Source: Edaphochlamys debaryana (taxonomy: Eukaryota > Chlorophyta > Chlorophyceae > Chlamydomonadales). From it: DNA of 64,000 bases. The notes beneath the pieces were generated by a model that was not told the origin of the DNA, searched no databases, and saw only the letters and a program-made list of their open reading frames with translations. Made by a program: the position numbers and the translations under genes. The DNA lies in the NCBI GenBank assembly GCA_016858145.1, contig JAEHOE010000010.1, positions 62,001 to 126,000 on the forward strand. The letters are read 5' to 3'. Of the stretch, positions 34,901-47,100 are shown in pieces. Each line of letters begins with the position of its first letter. Position 1 is the stretch's first letter.

Positions 34901-36211
34901 CCCTTGGGTCCTCCTGTCTCATCATCCGCAGATCTGCTACTCGTACGGTGATCTGAGAGACGACGTCGCCGTCTCAGGCTACGGGTAGGCGGGCCTTGCG
35001 AGGCGTGGGATTCGGTGCGCTTGGGGTGGGACGCGTTCGGTTGTGGGGGCCGCGGTGGGGCGGGCCGTGCAGGTATCCAACGCCGGGGAGCATGCAGCTG
35101 AGCCCAAGCTCGCTTAGGAGCCTCAGGGCATTGCTGCCCGCATCCGCCATGTACATACCGGTTCCCCGGCTGTGTGGGCAGCAGGCGGCTGGTTGCTCAG
35201 GCACCCTCCTGCGTCAGGGCCATGGCTGGGTGGGCGGCAAGCTGCCTGTGGGGCTGTGGGAGCTGTAACTCAGAAGTGTACCTCGAAGCGCTGTCGGCGG
35301 GACACCGTCGGCTACCCGGTCTTCCTCAAAACGCTTCCGCTCATCCGCTGGCGCCCGCCCCTGTGCTGCCACATCTCCACCCCTCGGCTTGCCGCTCCTC
35401 GGCCCCAAGTTCTCACCACCCCTTTCCCGCCCCCCACCCTCCCACGCCCCCCCAGCTTCCTGCCCGCCCTCGAGGACCCGCCCCGCCTGGCCTACGTGGA
35501 CCACTGGCAGTTCGAGGGGCTCCGCGATTGGCACGGGATCGACACGGAGGACGACTTCGACGGTGAGGTGCTAGGTGCTCAGGCGGTGGGAACTGCTGTG
35601 GGCGCTGTGAGGGCTGCTGTGCGGGCTGTGGGGGTGTGGGGGGCTGTGGGGACGCGCTGTAGCGCTTCGTTACGGGTCCCTCCCATGCGCCGGTGTTTCT
35701 CCTAGAGTTTGACGGTGAGCTGATGTGGGGACATGGGGTGCACGTAGCGTACAGTGGGGTCTGCATGTGGTGGAGCGTCGGCACGTGGCCTGCGGACTGC
35801 CGACCCGGCATGCGTGTCTGCCTTTCCCTTCCTTCTTGATCCCACCACCGGTTCGACCTGAACCTGGGCTTGCCACCTGCATGACTCGCCCCCGCCCGCC
35901 CCGCCTTCCCACAACTGAAGTTGATTGGGCTGGCCACCTTGTAAAATTGCCCCTTGACCCATCCTCCTCCCGCCCGCTTGTCTCTTCTTTCGGCCCCAGG
36001 CACCCCCGAGGAGCTGCAGGCCGAGATGCGGCGCCTGGAGGGCATTCGTGCCGACATCCTGTCCATGCCCGACCTGGTGCCCAAACCCGAGGGCGACGAC
36101 TACGTCTGGAACATGATGAAGGAACTGGAGGCGAGGAGGATCGCCGCAATCGATTACGAGGTCACCCGCCTCAAGGAGTTGCTTGCGGGGGATGAGCACG
36201 AGGAGCTGTGA
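31908..36211 (+). CDS. SET3: secreted SET-domain (Rubisco-LSMT-like) protein with two 1-nt exons
   Basis: Exons: 31908-32045, 32169-32242, 32371-32434, 32638-32684, 32888-32959, 33163-33197, 33353, 33543, 33694-33834, 34273-34411, 34658-34683, 34932-34984, 35456-35562, 36000-36211 (1110 bases, 369 residues, closes in phase). It is a tandem duplicate of SET2: the last exon differs by a few residues, and exon lengths match except for small changes. The signal peptide is longer (residues 1 to ~29, ending RFSLAQ). DGVRGLF, FDLANHDRHC, ICYSYG and SGYGFLPALEDPP are present. Exon 6 runs 6 bases further than in SET2, ending TGGGAAG|GTTTCG, so two residues are added before the codon completed by the micro-exons. 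The intron at 34412 again has a GC donor (GCAG|GCGAGC). Confidence 0.85.
33353..33353 (+). other. SET3 single-nucleotide exon 1 (G)
   Basis: The context is GCGCTCTCACCCGCAG|G|GTGAGC. Homologous in place and flanks to the SET2 micro-exon at 28544. Confidence 0.6.
33543..33543 (+). other. SET3 single-nucleotide exon 2 (G)
   Basis: The context is TACCGCCCGCCGCAG|G|GTAAGC. Homologous to 28829 in SET2; the exon at 33694 follows at phase 0 (GAAGCCCACCAC). Confidence 0.6.
35703..35711 (+). other. Possible 9-nt optional exon in SET3
   Basis: CTCCTAG|AGTTTGACG|GTGAGC has both splice sites and keeps phase, adding Glu-Phe-Asp. It resembles the exon 11 end (GACTTCGACG|GTGAGG at 35553-35568) and may be its decayed copy. 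Confidence 0.35.
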
Positions 36212-37535
36212 GGTCCTGGTTCGGAGGATATCGAGGATTTCTGGCGAACCCAGACCAGCACGAGGGGCTTTAGAAACATTGCCCATGCCGGCTGGCGACC
36301 GGCGCGCACGCGGTGTCAGAGGGTGCACATGCACGGTGGGTTCGTGCAGGCCACAACAGACGCAGGAGAGGTGGACGCACTGGAGCATACCTTAAGCTCG
36401 GGGCCTCAATCGGATCGGATGTTGCTTTGCAGTAGGCCTCGGGTTGGTTGCATGCTTGGACAGTGTGCTTGTGAAGCTTGGGGTGCTTGCCGGGGCATGG
36501 GCTAAAGCTTTAACACTGGCCGCTATGTGCCTGTGATATGCATGGGTGGAAGGCAGAGCAAAGCGTGGAAGGCATGCTCAGGGCGGGGCGGGGGGTTTGA
36601 CGGAGAAGCAACGGACCAGCGGCAGGCGTGATGGGTGCAGGTGCTGGGCACGGCGCATGTCCTCATGCACAGGCGTCGTGAGTTGGGGCGTTGGGGGCAA
36701 AGTGTTCACACAGTGCCGCTCCCTAGGTAATGAAGCAAGGACGCAGGTGGGGGCCGAGGATCAGGCACGTTTGTGTGATCAGGAGGGGATGCTCTTGAGC
36801 GTTAGTTGTGTGCGAGCCGGGCGTTGCCCTGGACACCAAGCAACTAACCCGACGGCTAGATCCTTCATCCGCGTCCAGTTGCCCCCCGCTGAATGTGATA
36901 TTGGATGGGCTGGCGGGCAAGTGTTGGCACTGTGAGCCCGTCACTTGCTGAAGGCTCCGAGGCGAAGAGACAATCCGGGCCTATCTGGGGGCCAAAATGG
37001 CCAGGACAGCAAGCCATGTTGAGGACAGTTGAGAGCGGCAACCGTTACACACGCCCCGGGGGGCTTTGCCTCCTGGTCGACAGGTCGAACAGAAGGGCGA
37101 ACGGAGCCGAAACCGCAAGTTGATAGCGAGGCTGTGGTGACATTACCCCTTACCAACCCTCATGAATGCCTCACATGAATCTCTCCGTATTCCGCAGATC
37201 CGCACACGAATCCCCCACATGAATCTCTCCATGTATTCCTCACATGAATCCGCTCGTATCCGCGCATGAATCCCGCCATGAATGACATTCGCATGAATCC
37301 GCGAAAACTGCGTCACTCCGTACAAATCTTGCACGTACAAACCCTCCATGAATTGAGGTGATCCCTCCTCCCTCCTTTCTCTCCCACGCGCGCACAGCCG
37401 CGTGCACAGGCTCTCATCAAACCCAAAGCTCTTCAGTAACCAACCGATGAATTGCGATTCAACCTTGCGGTTGACGCTCCCGAAATAAACATAGGGTCTT
37501 GCGCACTGACGCATGTCCTATGGCTAACAAGCGCT
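36212..37535. other. Convergent 3' flanks of SET3 and HYR gene
   Basis: No coding signal. It contains the CATGAAT repeat cluster and a TTACA (37045-37049) usable as the minus-strand TGTAA signal of the HYR gene, about 490 bases past its stop. Confidence 0.5.
37161..37355. repeat. CATGAATC minisatellite
   Basis: At least eight copies of CATGAAT, several extended to CACATGAATC(T/C)C, spaced irregularly at about 11-55 bases. It stands out as A+T-richer than the surroundings. Confidence 0.7.
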
Positions 37536-40500
37536 CTACTTGTTGCGGATGGCGTTCAGGTATGCCATGAAGATCTGGTTGGGGCAGGTGGTGAACTGCA
37601 GCTGCAGCTGGTAGCACGTGTTGATGACGGTGCGGCCCTTGAGGTCGTATCCGATCATGTAGCGGCTCTCCGTAGTGTCGTACCTGGGTGTTGTGAGAAA
37701 GGGGGGCAAGGGCGCGGCGATGGGTGCATCCCGGGGGTCAGCAGACGTACGCCACGCACGCAGGCGGGGATTGCTTCGGGCTTGTCTTATAATTGTAAGG
37801 TTGGGGTGTGCATGCGCGCCTTTGCACCCAGCCACCGCATATCCACATGCCTCTTCATACCGCCAGTGCGTGCCTCCCCCCCTCCGCCCCCAGTGCTCCT
37901 CCACTCCGTTAATGTTGCCTGAACCGCACCCCTTCCCTCCCGGCTGCGCTCACTTGAGGAAGGAGGTGGCGGGGGTGGGGGAGGACCAGGGCTGGCCCGC
38001 GGGCGTGACCGTCCCGGTGAAGGAGCCGCAGGCAACGGCCACCAGGCGGGGGTAGCCGGGCGCGAGGATGTTCATGCCGAAGTAACCGCCCAGGCCCCAC
38101 TTGAGCGGCAGGTTCTGGGGGTGGGTGGAGGCACCGCAAAGGGGCGCGGGGGTTGCGGCAGAGAGGGAGAGGTTGGCTCGTGCACGCAGGGGTGTGGGAG
38201 GCGTGGTGGGGAGGTGCGTGGGAAGCCGCGGAGCAAGTCAATTCTGACTGGATGGTATCGTTTCGTGGCCCGTCCCACCTGCTGCGTGGAGACCAGGTTG
38301 ACCAGGGGAGGGTTCTCCACGGGCGGGCGGAAGCCGCTGAAGGCGCAGTTGGCTGTGATGAGGACAGACGGAGGAGAGGGAACGAAACAGCCGTCGTCAG
38401 AGCCTAGTAACCTTATGAACGACCAACAGGCACGTGGGTCCAGCCCGCCGGCCCAACTCACTGACGGTGACCAGGAAGGTGGCCGTGTTGGTGTTGCCAG
38501 CGGCGTCCTTGGCAGTGCAAGTGACGGTGGTGGAGCCGAAGGGGAAGACCGAGCCGGAGGCGGGGGTGCAAGAGGGCTCAATCCTCGGGGTCACAAGGTC
38601 CGCGACCGTCACCGTGTACGACACCTCAGCGCCGGACTCGCTCGTGCCCTCAGCGAAGACGTTGGGCGCAGGAACACCGATAACGGGGGCGATCTTGTCA
38701 ACTGCAGGGCGGGGCCAGGGGAACAGGAATCAGCGGTGAGCAGAGCTCTCTAGAGGATCGCAGATAGATAGAGGTCAGCGTGGAGCAAGCACCCATGTCC
38801 AGATAGAAAGCGCGCTGTACCGTGCGGTCTGCCAGCACGCAATGTTGCTCCTCGCGCTAGCTCAGGCACCCGGCGCTCGCTCTTCGGACCACTCACCCAC
38901 AGTCACCGTGAACTGCACGGAGGCCGCGTTCCCGGTGCGGTCCTTGGCCGTGCAGGTCACGACGGTTGCGCCCAGGGGGAAGAGGTCCGTCAGGGCCTTG
39001 CCGTCGCCCAGGCGCTCGCACACGACCGTGGGGGAAGGGTCCTCGGTGTCCGCAGCACGAGGCGTCTTGATGGTGGCGGGGGCGCCGTCGGGGCACGTGG
39101 CCTCGATAGTCATGTCTGCCGGCGGAATCGCTGGAGCCCCCTCGCCGTCGATGAAGGTAGGCGCCGCCTTGTCAGCTGAGGGGCACATGGGGGCGGGCAC
39201 ATAGGGACGGGCTCGCGCACTTCGCCGCAACAGGCCTAGGTTTACAGTAGACCCCGAGATCTCGTCCACGTGCACCCCGCCGCTCCCCTTCCCCCCGCAC
39301 TCACTGATAGTCACGTGGAAGGAAGCGGTGCCCGTGTTTCCATCGGTGTCCGGGCCGGCGGTGCAGGTGACGGTGGTGGTGCCAACCGGGAACGTGGCGC
39401 CCGAGGCGGGGACGCACACGAGGGCCACGGACTCATCCTTGTCGTCGGTTGCGGAGGCCTCGAAGACCACGACACGGCCGCCGGCGACGTTGGCCTCCTC
39501 CGTGATGTCAGCTGGCACGGTCACAACCGGGATGCCCGCCGGCGCCACGGATGCGTAGGCGAATGAGGCCGTGGTCTGCTTGTTGGTCTGATCGGAGAAG
39601 AGCACCTGGACGGTTCCGATCTGGTTGATGGCGGTGGGGGTCCAGGTGAAGGTGCTGATCAGGGGGGAGGAGCCAGGGCTGAGGCCGGTCAGCGTGGCAC
39701 CGGCGGGCAGGGAGCCCACGCGCAGACCCGAGAGGGTGGCTCCCTCGTCTGGGTCCGTGGTGGTGAAGGTCACCTGCCAGGGGGGGGATTGGGAGGGACC
39801 TTACTAGGTGCTCGAGCTGGTTGCCCGACCAGCGCTCCGCCCATCCGCGAACGCTGCTCAACATGATGAACGGCGGCGGCATTTGCAACTGCCGGAACCC
39901 GGGGGCCTCACCGTGTAAGTGGTGCCGACAGCGAACTCGAGGGTGGAGCCCTGAGCAACGACCGCTCCGTTCGCAGTGACGACGGTCGAGGGAGGGCTGC
40001 CGGGAGAGGCGTTGGCAATCTCCTGCGTGCATGCAGGGGATGGAGGGGGCGCGGCGCAAACAGGCAAGAGGCGCGAGGGGGTGGTTGGCGGCGGTGCGGC
40101 GGCAGATACGATACTGCTTGAGCGGTCGCCAACTGCAGCAACCATGCCTTTTGCAATCTATGACAAGACCCGGACCAGCACGCACGCAACTAGCCACTGC
40201 ACCCCGTAGCCCCTGTGACCACCCCCAGGACCCCCAGGACTGCACCCACAAGGATGAAATCCGTGTCCGTGTAAATTGTTCCGGAAGTGATACGCAGGGT
40301 CACGGGGGCCTTGTCCTGGGCGTTGAGGGCAGAGTTGGCCCAAGACACCCTGAGGAGGGGGGCAGAGCAGCCGTTGCGTGCGGGTGCGACAGGCACACAG
40401 GGACCGGTGAGCACTGGGCGGGTAGATAGGTGTGTCAACACAGCACCCCTGTTCCCTCCCACTTCACTTATCAGCGCGTGGTCCCCCTGTCACGGCTGCG

Positions 40501-42141
40501 TACCAGTGGTGATCTTGCCAGGCTGCCTGCGCCCATGGACGCACCTGCAGCCGCCGGTCTCGGTGGCCACGCTCAAGGTGCTGGACACCGACGACAGACC
40601 GCCGGGGACCAGGCTGCAGGAGAAAGTCGACCCGGGGGCCGGAGTCACAGGCACGAAGACGGAGGAAGAGGCCTGCGGAATAGGGGAGTAGAAGGGCCAC
40701 CGCTTGGTTGCAATGAACGGCATATACAACCGTTTGCTGCACCATTGGACATGGGGGACTCCAGAACCTACCCCGGAACTCACGCTCGGCATACGGTACC
40801 CGCGCGCCGATACACACAACAATCAAGCGGTGCCCCTGCTAACGACAACGCCCAGGAACGAACCCCGGGCTCACCCCTGAGGCGGCCTTGGGGACTTGCA
40901 TGATGGCGGGGTTGGTCGGGGTGGGCGACATAGACACTCCGGAAGTGTATTTGGTCTGCAAGATCATGTCGCCATCCGACCCGAACACCAGGTTTGAAAT
41001 GCGGCAGCAATCGTCCACCATGAAGGTGCAGTCGGAGGCAGGCTTAGACACCACCCGTGTGGAGCTACGGGGGTGAAGAGTACAATAGCACATTAGCGAG
41101 GACTGAGCGAGAATAAGGAGGAGTGCGGGGGCGGGGGCGTGCGGCTGTGACCCGGTCGATGCCCGCGGTCGGACTTTGAAAAGTCCCTCTTTCTTGCGAG
41201 GCCCCTCAAGCCAGCGCTCGCGCTCTCCCTCGTGCTCTGCACCACTGCTCCAGTCGTAAATAAACGCCAGTCGTAGAGCCGTTCATGGCCGCGGATGGAG
41301 CGAGCGCGAGCTGTCCAAACACTCGCAAACAGTGCTGAAACCAGCGCAGACACTTGGCTAGATGACCAGGCAATGTTCACAGCTTGCGCGGCTCTGCCCT
41401 CAAAGCTCCCTCGCTCGCAAACTCGCCATCGCTGAACCGCGCGGTGTTCAGGCTAGCACCTAGACGTTACGCGCAAAGGTCTGCTAGCATTTGCTATGGC
41501 CAGGCGAAGTGTGAGCAACGTTGGAAACTTGAAAGTGTATCTGTCAGCAGCGCGTTTGATACGGCAGCACAATAGACGCCCGAGTTCGGCAATTTGGTCA
41601 AGCGCTGAAGCAAGGCTCAACTCAAAGCTACAGCGCATCAGTCGGGCCTGGAGGGCGAACCCCAGGCGCGTCTGGAGGGCGAACCTACCCCGCGACGGAC
41701 TCGCTGCTGCATTCCTACCCGTGCCAGACCACTTACGTCAGTGTGTAATACGAGTTGCCAGCGGCATCCAGGTACGTGTTGCCGTCGGTCTCGGACATGG
41801 ACTGGGTGAACTGGATGCCACAATCGGAATAGAGGGTTGTGTAGCCGCCGCTCGAGCCCGTCCTAGTTGACATCAAGACGGTAGGGAAGCGCAATGCAGC
41901 AAGTGAGTCGTCAGTCGCCCACGTTTGGAGCTCCATTTTGAGAGCTCGGCATTATTGCCATGTACAGCAGCCCCCGACAAGCTCACCGCCACGAGGACGT
42001 CAGCGTGATCTCCAGGTTGCCGTCACCAGTAGTGCGCCAAGTCGTCTTGCCAGCGCGGAAGTGGCTGGCGGACGCAAGAGAAGCGGAGAGGGCCAACAGC
42101 AGCAGCAAGGGCCCCGCGGGAGCACGGAGGAGAGTGGCCAT
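37536..42141 (-). CDS. Secreted HYR-domain (Ig-like) protein
   Basis: Twelve exons: 41987-42141, 41737-41862, 40875-41064, 40545-40672, 40250-40349, 39912-40022, 39305-39773, 38897-39175, 38462-38701, 38279-38352, 37954-38114, 37536-37683 (2181 bases, 726 residues, all in phase). The signal peptide is residues 1 to ~25 (LLLLLALSASLASA), followed by SHFRAGKTTWR and a Cys-containing N-terminal region. The middle has three HYR-type modules, each with the end motif FPxGxTTVTCTAxDxxGNxxTAxFxVTV (residues roughly 330-600). The Cys pairs fit extracellular disulfides. Each HYR module is bounded by phase-1 introns, the usual sign of shuffled domains. The C-terminus (GYDLKGRTVINTCYQLQ) is unrecognised. 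Probably an extracellular-matrix or cell-wall adhesion protein; the partner is unknown. Confidence 0.85.
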
Positions 42142-44176
42142 CGTGTCTCGTCTGTACTCAGATGATACTGAGTAGTGTACCCTCAAGTCTGGGGCAGCGT
42201 CTTAAGTAGGGACGGCACGGATCTCTGGATGGGTGGCCCTCGGCGGCCGACCGTCATTTGCCATGACTGTCTGTTCCGTTCCTCGAAACGTTTCCTCGCC
42301 CCCTGCCGTATTGCCTGGCGTCGAACATGGAAACTTTTGCCCCAGCCGACGCTCCAGCTCCGTTGCTGCTCTGTATCAGGGACTTGAAGCCGTGTACCAT
42401 GCGGTGCTGCTGGCGGGGCGCGCAGGCAGGTGCCAGATCCAGCTCGATCGCTTGGCACATTGTAGTCATGCCTCGGCAGCAAGCACGCCCCGCCCCGCAA
42501 CCTTCTCCATGGGCTGCAGGCCAGAGCAGCAACACACCGCTGCTGGCGAAAGCGAACGCGAACACAGCCTGCGGAAAACGGGGGAAAACGTTTGTGTGAA
42601 CGACTTTCGCGTCACCGCATCACGACCGTCACGCCCCCAGGTAACACACAAGTCAGCGCTCTGCACGGGGCCCCGCCTGAGAGGAATCAGAGGATGCAAA
42701 GCACCCACTCAACCAACTGCAAACGACCGTGGGAAAAACCGCTGTTCATGTATAGTCAGTCACCCTTTGTGTGGCGCGGGCACGTCGCCCGTGTCTTGGT
42801 CATGAAGCACAATCAAAGTTGGCATCTTGGTGCCAGAAGCTGTGGTCTCTGTTTCCTCACTGGTCACCCTTGTCCGTTTCTTCATTAGGACCACGTTAGC
42901 GCGCATCACACAAAACGTTTCAGGGCGTTTGCCTGCGTGTATCTTCGCGTCCGTTGGCCTCTTGTCGGCAAGAGGCCGGGTGTCCGTCTCCGCAGGCTCC
43001 GCTGCGGCTGGTGGAGGGCCGCTCAGCCTGGGGCTCCGGGCCACGTCCACCGGGGGAGCGCCCTGGCTGCCCGTGCGCCGCGGAGCCCCGGAGAACGCGG
43101 CCGGTAGCTCGGATTTGCTGCGGCGCCCTGCGCCCGCGGACCCCAGGCTCTCCGCCGGAGCCGCCCCCGCAGCGCCCAGCTCCAGCTCCAGCGCAGCTGC
43201 CGCCGGCGCGGTTGCACCTGTGCCCCGAATGCGAGATACGGGCAGCTGTTGTGCGGTCACCGGAAGAGGAGCTCGCAATTGCCATGCGCCGCAGCCTTGG
43301 CCAACACGGCAACACCTAAACGGCTCCAGGCATGCCCCACAGCCCCAGGGGGGGCCTGCCCTGACTGCTTGCGGATATGATACCGGTACTGCAAGGAGCA
43401 GAGCGCACACAGGTTCACGTCGTGCACTTCACATGCATACACCTGCCCTAGTGCTTCCACGAGTAACTTATCGACCCCGCTCATCGGCGCATCGGCACAA
43501 GCCGCAGGTTCGTCTCTTTTTGCCCTGAGGCCCACGCGACTCTCCCGGCCAAGTGTTCCAACGGATTAATGCATTTAATGGCCGGGTGCGAGCCTGCTTG
43601 CGGGCTGGTGGTGGAGAGGGTTGAGGACTCGAACATTGGGCCCCCTGGGGGGGACCACGGGGCTCAGCCCTTTTCCTGCCGTCGGGCAGCCACCCTTGTC
43701 CACATCCCGCTTGGCAGCTCTCAAACCACCAAGCCTTAGCAAGCAGCAGAGCAACCGTGCCCCGACCGTGCGACCACAGTGCGGAGCTCAGCCACAAAGC
43801 GCACTAGCGTCCAGGCCATGCCCTACCCGCTCTGGCGGATGGCAGCCCTGCTTACACGCTAAATCCTCGCAGCTGCAAGCCTCTCCCACGGACGCATGCC
43901 GCACGTCGATGCGGGCAGATCCATGGATCTGGTACCGCAAGAGCCGCCTCCGTGGCCAAAACCCACCCGGCTCTATCCATTGTGGTGCGCGGTGCAAGCC
44001 CACTCCTGAGCCGCACGTCGGTACCGGCCACGCACGCTGTGCCCTGTAGCCCGAGCCCGCTCTGCAGGCCACCAGTCAAGGCCCAAGGCAGGCTGCAGCC
44101 GACCGGGCACAACCTTGGCAGGGCCTCGAGGCTGAGAAGGCTGCACAGCGGGGCCTTATCAGGCCTGCTGCGGGCC
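42142..44176. other. HYR gene promoter and PRP38 3' flank, possible small gene
   Basis: About 2 kb. TTACA at 43852-43856 can serve as the PRP38 polyadenylation signal (TGTAA), about 320 bases past its stop. A plus-strand frame from an acceptor at 42923 to a stop at 43319 ends in a ubiquitin-interacting-motif-like helix, but no complete gene could be built. Confidence 0.35.
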
Positions 44177-47100
44177 TCACTTGAGCGGCTTGAGGCCCAG
44201 CTTGGCCCGGAGCAGGTTGGCCTGGCGGGCGGGGGCGGAGGAGGGGTTAAGTGGGTTGAGGGTCAAGGCGTGCACGGGAGGCGAGAGTCATTTGCCCCAT
44301 CCACCAGCAAGCGGAGCATGCACCCGCACGCAAGCCGCCTCTCTCAGTCCCCGCTTACAACGCCCCGGTATCGAGCCCAGTGAAGCATCCGCTCCCTCGG
44401 CTCAGAACGGCAGCGCCCCACTCACCTCCACAATATCAGGGTCCTGCGTGTCGGCCGCCTTGGCCTTGCCGCCCCCGCTCTTGCCCGCCGCCTCTTTCTT
44501 CGGCGCCTCCTTCTTAGTCTCCTTCCACTTCTCCTTCTTGGGGGCCTCCTTCTTAGGGGCCTGGGCCTCCCCGCCGCGCCCCCCATCCCGCGCGCCGTCC
44601 CGGCCCCGGTCCGCGCCCGGGCCCGCGCCACCGCTGCTGCCGCCGCCGCCCTTGTCCGCCCGCTCCCACTCCCGTTCCCGATCGCGGTCGCCGCGGCCCC
44701 GCTCCCGCGAGTCTTCGGAGGACTCTGAGGAGGTGGAGGAGGAGGTGGTGGAGGAGGAGGAGGGCGAGGAGGAGCGGGAGCGGGACGGGCTGTCCCGCCT
44801 GGAGCCCCGGCCGCGCTCCCGCTCCCTGTCCCTGTCCTTGTCCCGCCCCTTCTCCCGCTCCCGTTCCCGCTCTCGGCTGCGGCTGCGATCGCGGTAGTCC
44901 CGACCGCGGTCCCGGTCCCGGTCGCGGCGGTCGCGGCTCCGGCTCCGGCTGCGCCTGTGCCGGTCCCGCTCCCGCTCCCGCTCCCGGTCCTTGGACAGGC
45001 TGCGCCGGGTCCTGTCCCTGTCCCTGTCGCGGTCCCTCTCCCGATTCCGCTCCCTATCGCGGTCCCGGTCGCCGTCCCTGAGGCGATAGGCAAGCGGGGG
45101 CCGGGGGCAGTGGTATAGGGGTTGCGTCAGGAGAAGGGCAGGCCTGTAAACGAGGCGCAGGGCTGGGGCAAGCGGGCTGTTCAAGTCACCTGCCTGCATG
45201 TGCCCTCCTGGCCCCCGCCGCAGAAGGCCCCATGCTCCCATCACTTCACTGCCGCCCCCAGCCCGCACGCTCTCCCCACGCTCCTATCGCTAGGCTGGGG
45301 AGCGTCAGCAGGGGGCCATGCGGCATACCCCGTCATGCTGAGGGGCCCGCCGCACCAGCCCCCGCCCTATGGGGGCCCTAGGCGCGCCAACGCCCCATGC
45401 CTGGACTGCCCACCTCCCAGCCTGCACGCCCGCCCCAAGCTCACCTCCCGCGATAGTCTCGCTCCGGCTCCCGCTCCCGCTCGCGCTCCCGCGGCCGCTC
45501 GCGGTCCCGGTCCCGGTCGCGGTAGTCTCGCCCACCGAAGTCCTCCCGCTCCCGCTCCCTGTCCCTGTCCCGGTCGCGCTCCCTTTCCCGCTCCGGCTCC
45601 CGCTCCCTCTCGCGCTCCCGCTCAAAGTCCCGGTCGCGGTCCCGGTCCCGGTCGGCGGCTGCGGCGCGCTCCCGGAACACAGTGTCCGCGTCCCTCTGAC
45701 GCTCCCGGTCGGGGCTGCGGGGCACAGGGGGAAGGGGGTGCGGGGGCGTTTGTGGAGTGGTGGGGGGGCGGGCACGGGGTGGGACGGGTGGCGGGGAGCG
45801 CGTGAGTGCATGGCGGCGTGGCAGGGCCAGGCCGCGACGGCAAGGCAGGCCCAGGCTGCGGCTGCAGGTGTGCCGCGCCCGGCATATGGCGCCCCTTGAC
45901 TCGCCCTCGTCCACACCCACCTGCGCCCCCCGCCCCACCCCTCCCTCCACGCCCGAAGCCCCCAACCCATCACCCCCCCCCCCCACCCACACCCCCACAC
46001 ACACTGCTGCAGCACCCACCTGCGCCTCCGCTCCTTGTCGAGCGGCGGCGGCCCGGGCAGCTTCTCCCCGGCCGCGGGCCCCGCGCCGCCCAGCTTGGCC
46101 TCGATCTCCGCCGCCTGCTTGGCCGCCTCCCCCGCCTCCAGCTCCAGAATGGCCTCGTCGAACTCCTCGTCCAGCACACTGATGCGCGGGTCCAGCTGCC
46201 CCAGCTTCTCCAGCGTGTACCTAGGAGGGAGGGGGGAGGAGAGAGGGGGGAGAAGGGGGTGTGGGGAGGTGCGGAGGAGAGAGGAGCGGGGGACGTGGGG
46301 TGTGGAGGGGGGAGGAGGGGGAGAGCGGAAAGGGTGGAAACTGGAAAGGGGGCGTCAAGGGACGGGTGGAAGGCTGGGGCGGTGGAGGGAGGGCGGCAGC
46401 GTGCAGGATGGAGGGCAGTGTGGGGGGCGGAGGGCGGGACAGGCCAAGGGTGTGTCGAAGGGGTGACTACGGCCTGCTGGGGCAGCATGCAGCGCCTGGT
46501 GTGGCGCGGCCCACTGGAAGAGCCTGCTTCGCCCTACGCCCCAGCCTTCCCTCCCCACATCCTCCCTCTTGCTGCCCGCATCCCGACCCCGCTGCGGGAC
46601 ACCGAGGGCGCCACCGGGCCTCCGTGTGCGCACGGCCTCCTCGTGCGAGCTCCGCCCACCTGGAGGGCACTCGCGGCAGGGCGATGTCGAACATGAAGTC
46701 CTTCCGCAGCATGTCGTCCACCAGCTCGTCCACGTGAGTCAGCTGGTACGGCCCCTCGACGGTTTGGAACCGGACCTGTCGGGACGATCGAGATGAGAAG
46801 GTGGGAAGGAAGTGGGACGGGGAAGGGGGTGCCCCGAGGGGCGACGGGGGGGGGTGCTGAAGAGGGGCAGGAGCTCGGCTCCTTCCTGTTGCCCCTCATC
46901 CCCGGTTCCTCGCAGCGTGCCGCCCACGCGCGTGCATCCATGAGCGGAGGAGCCCTAAGCCCTATGCACGGTCTGAGGTGAGACGGCCGAGGAGAGGGAC
47001 AGCTGTAGGGCGCTCCCCCCGAGCCACGCACCCCCGCCCCCTGCCTTTATAACCCCCTGCCCTGCCTTGCGGTAGTCGTTGTAGAGCGGCTCCAGGTACT

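Noticed and set aside
44430..45070. Simple-sequence Arg/Glu repeat as a separate repeat element
   Set aside because: It is the RS/RE tail of PRP38, expected for the family.
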